From: Chara braunii
Lineage: Eukaryota; Streptophyta; Charophyceae; Charales; Characeae
Assembly: GCA_003427395.1 (NCBI GenBank)
Contig: BFEA01000802.1
Span: forward strand, 90,768 to 115,185
Direction of reading: 5' to 3'
DNA: 24,418 nt
Below, piece by piece: positions 17,703-24,418 of this stretch. The notes below the pieces were generated by a model, which saw only the letters and a program-made list of their open reading frames with translations, made no database searches and was not told where the DNA came from. Numbering within the stretch: position 1 is the first letter of the stretch; each line of letters starts with the position of its first letter. The translations under genes and the position numbers were made by a program.

Positions 17703-20700
17703 TTATAAACCATACCACTGCATCCCTACAAGACAGTTGGGGGGGGGGGGAAGGGGTCGGGGAATTCCTCTGGGGGTCTGAGCGGGATCCCTGCGTCCAA
17801 GTTGGCCCAGTTGTTGAATGTCAAACGGTAGTCTCTCTATTATTGCTCCCGGTAGCCCCTCACCTATCTCTCTTAACTCTCCTTTCCCTTCCACCTTCCT
17901 TATTGCTCCACCCTCGGGTCCTCCCAGCCAGCATGAACAAAATTCCTGTATTTTTTGTTTAATGTGTTTGGGCGATTGGAGTGTTAGGATGTTGGATCTG
18001 ACCTTATCCCATTTCGTTGTTATCTCTGTTTGAATCTGCCGTATTACACTGTCAATGAAGTCAGGGCCTTCTAATCTCACCCCTTCCATCTCTTAAGTAC
18101 AACGCCTTCTATATAGTGCCTAAAGGACCGCTCTTCGTCCCAGTGTGAGCATATTGGTGGTGTAGTCATTAAGGTGTTTTGTTAGTCCCCCGGGCCAGGT
18201 TTCACAAAGCACCACTTTCCAATCCTAGGGCCAGGTCGTGTTTGTGCCTAGTTGGATTCATATTCGGTCCCACCATCGCCACATCCACAGTGCAGCCGGG
18301 CATTGGAGGAATGTGTGCTCTATGGTTTCTGGGTGTTTTCGAGCTGGGAAGAAGTTCATGCAGAGTTTACACTAGGCGAGGGCCAGCCCTCGTTGCTCCA
18401 ACGTTGTTTTGTCTATAAGCGAGTTATTAGTTGGTAGGCAGCGGTGCTCCAGCTGCCATTGAAGTGACGCGCTCCAGGCGGGTTTTTCCTTTGCCAATTT
18501 GAACCATTTGACTAATCTTAATTCCGCCTGGTCGATGTTTAGGTGAGCTTGCCATCGCTCTTTCACTTGGTCAGCCAGGTTGGTTCCCGGTCTGAGGAGC
18601 CTGTATGTGGACTTGACAGACAACCCATAGAGTGATTTGGAGTAGTTTTTTCCTTCCCATCTTGCAGTTGTCCATGTCCATTCCAGCGGGTCCAGGGGCA
18701 GTTGCTGGATCGGGGTGGATGGTCTGAAGGGCGATCTATTGCTGGTTTTCTTGAAGCACCCTGATGCGGAAAAGTTCGGCCTTTGGGAAGACAGACGTTT
18801 CCTCGTGAGTGCTTCTATGGAGAATGTTTCCTTTCTTTACGTGGAAGCAGCTCACTGTTACGGGCCCCTCCGGATGTACGGCGACAACCTTGCCTACTCC
18901 CCCCACATTTTCTGGACACGCCACCCAGTCATCTGTTTGCAGTGTCGGTCCCTTACGCAGGATTTTCAGCCAGTCTACAGGGATCATGTCTGTCACCGTT
19001 TCCAGGGCTTCTTGAGGTTGATGACAGTATCTCAGCTTTTCTCGCAAGCGGCCAGGTTCAATCCACTCCCTGTTTGCTGCGTCCCATATGTCTTGTACCC
19101 TTGTGATCCCTCGCTTCACCCAACCCTGCCATGGTGAATCCATGCAGTGGAGGGCTTGACCCTTCGTGTTTGTTATCCACCTGTTGCCGAAGAGAGGTTG
19201 CCGCAACACCCCTCCCATCTCTGTGGTGGAGTTTTGTCCGGTAGGGGGAAGCTTCTCCAGGTGTTAAGGAGGTTGGGCCAGAAGGGATCATTCACTAGAT
19301 CGTCCTTGAGTGTCTGTCTTGTTGTAGCCGGCGGGGAGTCCCGCCGACGTGTCGCTCTGGGTATGGGCCATTCTCTGTTTTCAAGCCATATTAACAGGTC
19401 TGCGGTTTCCTTCGTTGGGGGGGCTATTCTCAAGATTTGTTCCAAGGCCAGGCCTTGCCAGCGTGATTCCGTATTAAAAATAAGTCGTTTGATCCATTGT
19501 ATGGCCAACGTCTTTGTCTGTGTGAGCGGGTCGATGATCCTGAGACCTCCTTTTGCTTTAGGCTGAGTGATGGAGTGCCACGCCACTCTGCTGATGACGT
19601 TTTGTCTGTCGTGATCCCCTTTCCATAGGAAGGCGACTATTTGGCGTTGCAAGGGGCGGAGAGTTTTTTTGTCCAGCGCCCAGATCGCCGATTTGTACCA
19701 CATAGAGGCCACCACCACATTGTTGATGATGAGGGCTCGGCCCCATAAGGAAGTGTGCTTGCCTTTCCATAGTGCTATTTTTGCTAAGGGGGGGCCTGTG
19801 ATCCATTCTTGGTTGGTGGATGGCCTGCCCTCTGCTGTCAGGGAGATCCCCAACACTCTCATCGGGGCTTCCCTGGGGAGCCACTTGAGTCTCGGGTGTT
19901 CAGGGGGTCTCACTCCTTGGCGATGTATCCACTAGCCTTGGGTTTTGTTGCCCCAGTTTACTTTCATGTCCGATAGTAGGCAGAAACGGTCCATCATCCG
20001 CTGCACACCTTCCATAGAGTCTTTGGTCGCATCTACCATTAATGTCAGATCGTCAACGAACATTGAGCAAACTGGGATTGCATCTTTGGGTATTGCCGAC
20101 ACACTGATCCTTTCAATATCTTTGTGGGTCCTCAGGTTAGCTGCCAATGCTTCCATGACGATTACGAATAAGTACGGGGCGATCGGGTCCCCCTGCCTGA
20201 CAGATCTCTGTAGGTCGATGGGGGGAGCCAAGTTATTATTCACCATGACCCTGGTTGCCGCGTTTGTGTGCAGGATTCCAACCCAACGTCGAAAGTCGGG
20301 TCCAAAATTGAACTTTTCCAGACATTTGTCGAGGAAGAACCAGTCGACATGATCGTAGGCTTTTTCAAAGTCAATGAAAATGATTGCCACGTTGATTTGG
20401 GACTGTCTGGTTAACTTAATCATTTCGTTGACAAGGAGGATGTTGTCCTGAATGTTTCTTCCTTGGATAAAGCCCGTCTGGTCCGGGTGAATGATGTCTG
20501 TCCTTATTGATTCCAAGCGGTTAGTCAGGGCTTTAGCTATTAGTTTGTAGGTAACCGTGAGCAGCGTGATGGGCCTGTAGTTTTTGATGTTTGTTCTGTC
20601 CCCTTTTTTATGAGAAGGGTTAGCACCCCTTGGCCCACGAATTCTCCCGTTCGGCCAGACTCCCAGACCTCATGGTAGAAGGACATGAGGTCTTGTGAGA

Positions 20701-22291
20701 TAAAAGGCCACGTAGCTTCTCAGAATTTCTTAGGCAGGCCGTCTATGCCTGGGGTTTTCTCCTCCTCCATCTGCCTCAATGCTTCCCAAATTTCCTCCTT
20801 TGACAGGGGACTGTCAAGTTCTTCTCTTTGCTGTGGCGTAAGGGCCTTGGTCAACGGGGCTAGAAAATCCTTAATTTCTACTATCCGCTGGTCGTTGGGC
20901 TGGTTACTATAAGTGGATGTGAACAGCTCCTGGTAGTAGTCCCGGGCTATTTTTGTGCATTCGGCAGTGGATGTAGCTAAGGGGCCCCGATTAATTTTGG
21001 GATTTTCTAGGGCTTCAATCACCGATCTCCCGGATTTAATTCTGGCCATTGCTAAAAATCTAGCATCCATCGCGCCTTCCATGTTGTGTTTAGATAATTT
21101 GCCCCGAATTCTAGCTCCCTGCCATCTACGTTCAATGTGAGATAGCAGGTCCGCTTCCAATTCTAGAAATTCATTAGCTATGTCGGTGCTCGGGCCGCCT
21201 GTGTCGGGTTCCTGATGTTGAAGCTGATACAAGCGACGTTGTGTCTCAATCTCCTCTGCCTGACGTCGTGCTGCCAAAAGTTTTGAGAATTCATTGCACT
21301 TGCGGCTCAGGAAGGCCAGGCCGTTGTTGAACCACAGTATGTCGTCATTTATTTGTGCTCTCTCTTCCTGCCAGTAAGTCCACACATCTTTCAAATAGCT
21401 TTTGATGGTGTCCAATTTCAGGAGAGATGTGTTTAGTTTATAGATTCCTGTACCCTGGTCCGACTTTTGTCTGAAGGAGAAAAAAGCCAGACACATGGCG
21501 TGATCCAGACCCGGGAAGGGACTGTGGGGGAGTATGTGGACTACTTGAAGGGCGCCTTGAAGCTCTTCTGAGGCTAGGATCAGGTCAATGCGGGATTTGG
21601 ACGCACCCTCCGTGCCAGTCTTTCGTAAGCAAGAGAATCGGCGGTCTGTGGGAAAGCATCTACGGAAGGTATCGAAGAGGTTGAGGGATTGTGAGAGCTC
21701 CGTGATTATTTTCTCGTCGTTCTCCATGTAAAAAGGGCATGGTGAGGGGAGCTTCCATCTGTCCAGCCAACGATCCGGAGCCGCACTGAAGTCCCCTACT
21801 AGGATAACAGGGATCCCTACCGGGATTTTGTCCTTGAGCGACTCAAAGAACGCTTGCCGTGTCGATGGTTCATTAGGGGCGTATATGTTCAAAATGCTGA
21901 CCGCCTCCAATTCTAACATTCCCAGGAAGTTGATCCACCTGCCCTCCTGTTGGTCTGCTTCCCAATTCAGCATCTCGATCTTGGAATTTTGAGGGATCCA
22001 TATTGCTACGCCCTCGCTTCCGGGTCTCGGTGTGTGGGCTCTGTATGCCTAGTGTGGCCAGAGTTCCTTGTGTTTGTGGTCGTGTTCCGAGGTATTCGTG
22101 AGGTGAGTTTCTTGTCGACAAACAATGCCAGGCCAGTCTCTCCCCCCCACCCCCCTCAACTGGTCAAAGATGGCTTGCCTTTTGGGGAATTTTGCTGAGG
22201 CCAGGCCGTTCACGTTAAGGGAGCGTAAGTCGAGGTCAGCCTGCCTTTTGCAGATCTTCCAGATCTTATCCTTTCCATATAAGGCATCCAC
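17703..22291 (-). pseudogene. LINE-2 ORF2 (endonuclease, reverse transcriptase, zf-RVT), multiple stops and frameshifts
   Basis: The endonuclease opens with LDLRSLNVNGL and IVCRQETHLT (about 22235-22110). It passes a TAG at 22051-22049 and continues with ILNIYAPNEP, ILVGDFSAAPD, SKSRIDLILA and GLDHAM (His at 21502-21500). A linker leads to KTPGIDGLPKKF, a TGA at 20722-20720, then a one-base frameshift near 20600 within the KKGDRTNIKNYRPI region. Reverse transcriptase motifs follow: DQTGFIQGRNIQDN, FIDFEKAYDHVDW (Asp at 20372-20370), RSVRQGDPIAPYLF and FVDD (20060-20049). A TAG at 19934-19932 and frameshifts near 19200 and 18740 precede the zf-RVT tail: STYRLLRP, WQLEHRCLPTN, CKLC and EHTFLQCP. 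The stop is at 17705-17703. No good ATG heads the frame; 22291 is only the first open position after a stop. Confidence 0.9.
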
Positions 22292-22334
22292 CGTATTGAT
22301 TTTCTTTTATTGGTGTTGCGGCGTGTCCCCTGAT

Positions 22335-24418
22335 CTACAGCGGTAGCCAGTCGTCGAAGTTCAGAAGCTCTCCTTTCTTAAAGGTGTCATTTTTAAGTAG
22401 ATTTACTAAAAAGGAGGTGATCTCTTGTGCGTTCCACGAGTCGCCTGACTTTATTTTCAGAAGCTGCAGATCTTTTAGAGCAGTGCTGTCTAACCAGGTG
22501 AGGTCATTTGTTTTGTTTTGGTCGCACCGCAGGTAGATATCCTGGGAGGCTAGCCTGTGGTGTCCGTAAGCGAGGACCTTGGCCGCGGAGGCTCCCGTCG
22601 GGAGAACCTCTCGGATCAGTTGCGCTATGTCTGTACTCCGGGGCGCCCAACCTCCTGCCCAAGAAGTCAATGAAAGAAAAACAGTCGAGCGCCCTTGGAG
22701 GGTGACTTCCCCATGCTCCGCCATTGGCGGCGTCGACAGGCCCAGCTCCCATTGATGGTCTTTCAGTCTGACCAGGAGGAAGACGATGCCTTTGTTTGAG
22801 GGGGAGGAGTCGCCCGTCGTCACTTCTAACAGATGACGGATTTTCTGTCTTTTACTAATGAGGGCGTTTTCCGGGGGTTTTGGGGGGGTAGGGGTTGCAG
22901 GGGGACGTTTGTTCTTTTGGTGCCGCCGGGTTTTTGGAAGGCAAAGCCAGGCACAGGCCTGTTGACGTGGCCTCTACCGGTTGCTTATGTATGCCTTTTG
23001 TCAATGTCTGAGGTGTTATCTGAGAGCGGTTCCGGCGTTTCCAGACTGTTGTCCCCTGCTGTAGGTTCTTCCTGTTGTTTCTCTATGCCTGGTGTAGTCC
23101 CTTTGTTTACGCGGCTTGTGGCCTGGCTGTCTTCCGGCGTTGCCAGACTATTGTCCCCTACCGTAGTTTCGTCCTGTTGTTTCTCTGTTCCCGGTGCAGT
23201 CCCCTTGTTGACCCAGCTTGTGATCTGGCTGTCTTCCCCGAGGTCTGTTTTTTCCTGGTTTTCAAGGTTTTCCAGTTTTTCGTTCCCTTGCCGGGTCGTA
23301 TCACGCCGGATGTGGGGGTTTCTTTGTTCCTGGTCTGGAGTTCTTACGTCACCTTTTTGTGGGTGCTCCAGGCGGGTTACGGAAGGTGCTGCATTTGGAT
23401 CACCTGCTTTTGGATCACCTGCACCGGGGTTTGGTGTGGGTTGGTTTATATGATGTTGTTGTCCCAGGAGGCTTTCTGCCCTGTCGTTGTGTGCTGACTC
23501 GGTGTCTCCGGAGTTCCGTGTGCTTGCGTTGCTGCATGGTTGCGGCCCCAACTGTGCACCTATGAGAGGGGTCACCGCGAGGGGGTCCACCTTTTGTGTG
23601 TCGTGGTGCTGTTCTTTTTCCATAAGCAAGCACTATGTGCAGGATTTTGCCGCAGATGCCCGACCATGATTTCCCGGGCAGCAGGCCCCGGGTGAGGGCA
23701 TTTTAAAGGCTTGAGTTTTTTTCAAGCAGCGAAATCAATTCTCTGTCTAACCCATCCCAGAATTCGTTGTCACCCTTCCTGTATTTCAGGCGCAGGCTTT
23801 CCATTAGCCAGTCTGCCACCTCCTGCAGCCCGTCCTTGTGTGCCGCCGGCTCTTCTCCAGAGGGTGGCATAGATTCATTTGTTGGTTGGCTATCGGCGTC
23901 TGTCATTTCCACTTCAGGGGGGGAGGGCGGAGCCGGGGCTCCCGAGATAACCTCGATCTCAATGGGCTGGGGGCCAAAGGCCTCTTCGAAAAAGTCAGTT
24001 GTTTTAAGCGGTGCCGGTTGAGCGTCACGCAACTGCCCCACTTTCTGGTGGCACTTGCCTTTTCCTTTCTCAGACAACAACTGTTTCGGTATATACTCCA
24101 TCGCTGTTGGGCCCCAATTTTATCGTTTTTGCTTCTTTTTTTCACGTGTCTGCTGGTTGTGAGGTGAGGGTTGTGGGGTTTTCTCTCGCGCGGGGGGTGA
24201 TCTTCCTCTTCTTCCCGCTCCACCTCCTGTCTCTCTACCTCTGGTTCTTTCATCACCTGGTCCCGGGGGGGTTGTGAGTTCTGTAGTGGATATGGGCTCA
24301 GGGAGGCCGAAGTAGAGCCCATCTCGTTCTCAGTTGATCCAAATTCCATGCTCGTCGTCCCCGATGAGGCCGGCCAGTGGAGCCGTTGCGTCGGGGAGCT
24401 ATCCACGGGGGGGGGGGG
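22335..24418 (-). pseudogene. LINE-2 ORF1, 5'-truncated by window, frameshifted
   Basis: The minus strand from the edge encodes a hydrophilic, acidic and proline-rich region with a charged block at about 24250-24190 (VERQEVEREEEEDHPPRERK). A frameshift near 24110 leads to the stretch 24101-23703, which includes EVADWLMESLRLKYRKGDNEF. A stop near 23650-23640 follows, then a low-complexity spacer (23629-22985) holding a 102-base tandem duplication. The last part, from about 22850 to the stop at 22337-22335, is a globular-looking domain starting GIVFLLVRL. It weakly resembles the C-terminal domain of LINE-1 ORF1. No zinc knuckle is visible in this part. Being immediately upstream of ORF2 and in the same orientation identifies it as ORF1. 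Confidence 0.75.
23033..23236 (-). repeat. 102-bp tandem duplication inside LINE-2 ORF1
   Basis: Two adjacent 34-codon units start at 23236 (EDSQITSWVNKGTAPG...) and 23134 (EDSQATSRVNKGTTPG...). They match at about 26 of 34 residues and keep the reading frame. The region is polar and probably disordered, so the duplication would have been tolerated when the element was active. Confidence 0.85.

Larger units (their letters stand above)
17248..24418 (-). mobile_element. LINE-2: L1-type non-LTR retrotransposon with intact 3' end, 5' end outside window
   Basis: The minus strand carries ORF1 (from the window edge to 22335), ORF2 (22291-17703), a 3' UTR of about 420 bases and a poly-A tail of 37 bases. 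The pure tail and complete 3' end suggest fairly recent insertion compared with LINE-1, yet both ORFs already hold several stops and frameshifts. The bases after the tail (minus strand, below 17248) begin GGGCCTCAGTTTG. The matching target-site duplication should lie at the 5' end beyond the window. Confidence 0.92.

Noticed and set aside
18715-19137. 140-codon plus-strand open frame
   Set aside because: It is the antisense shadow of the LINE-2 ORF2 C-terminal region, which has clear motifs on the minus strand.
22833-23453. 206-codon plus-strand frame with hydrophobic repeats resembling a membrane protein
   Set aside because: It is antisense to the ORF1 spacer and its repetition is the 102-base duplication read backward.

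Overview
The window looks like repeat-rich nuclear DNA from a eukaryote. Almost every recognisable coding sequence belongs to a transposable element, and all of those copies are broken. Two LINEs have the layout usual for plant L1-type elements: an ORF1 with an N-terminal nucleic-acid-binding region (one copy shows a CCHC-type zinc knuckle), then an ORF2 with apurinic-type endonuclease, reverse transcriptase and, in the complete 3' half, a zinc-binding zf-RVT tail. That tail is characteristic of plant LINEs. With the tRNA-derived SINE, the PIF/Harbinger nuclease and the Ty3/Gypsy pol fragment it suggests a streptophyte genome. A charophycean alga such as Chara is possible, but that is an impression rather than a demonstrated assignment. 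I see no bacterial operon, rRNA gene, functional tRNA gene, CRISPR array or intact host gene.

Layout. Positions 1-4454 (minus): LINE-1, 3' end outside the window; ORF1 4454-2138, ORF2 from 2105 to the window edge. 4455-5430: no recognised feature. 5430-6310: nested short repeats, then an inverted-repeat element rich in TTCGAGAG palindromes. 6956-7108: a foldback (MITE-like) element. 7107-8600: a mosaic of dispersed and tandem repeats, homopolymers and an AATAAA-plus-poly(A) retro-insertion signature. 8670-8750: two copies of a short motif also found in the LINE-2 3' UTR. 8760-10700: nothing recognised. 10726-10990: another copy of the dispersed repeat. 11131-12057: a CT microsatellite interrupted by an 865-base run of N.

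12060-12709 (minus): a protein-like open stretch I cannot name. 12995-13990 (minus): Ty3/Gypsy pol fragment ending just before the YxDD motif, preceded by an in-frame peptide repeat. 14056-15417 (minus): PIF/Harbinger transposase with recognisable acidic motifs but stops and a frame-shifted stretch. 15873-16330: inverted and tandem repeats. About 16865-17190 (minus): tRNA-derived SINE. 17248-24418 (minus): LINE-2, with a 37-base poly(A) tail, 3' UTR, ORF2 (22291-17703) and most of ORF1; its 5' end lies outside the window.

There is no cooperating gene set beyond the internal logic of each element: ORF1 binds RNA, the ORF2 endonuclease nicks the target and the reverse transcriptase copies from the nick. 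The region reads as successive insertions that then decayed. The points most worth following are an unnamed domain in the C-terminal part of ORF1 of both LINEs, a motif shared between the LINE-2 3' UTR and an unrelated-looking locus, the three-copy dispersed repeat, the foldback elements, and the unidentified protein at 12060-12709.
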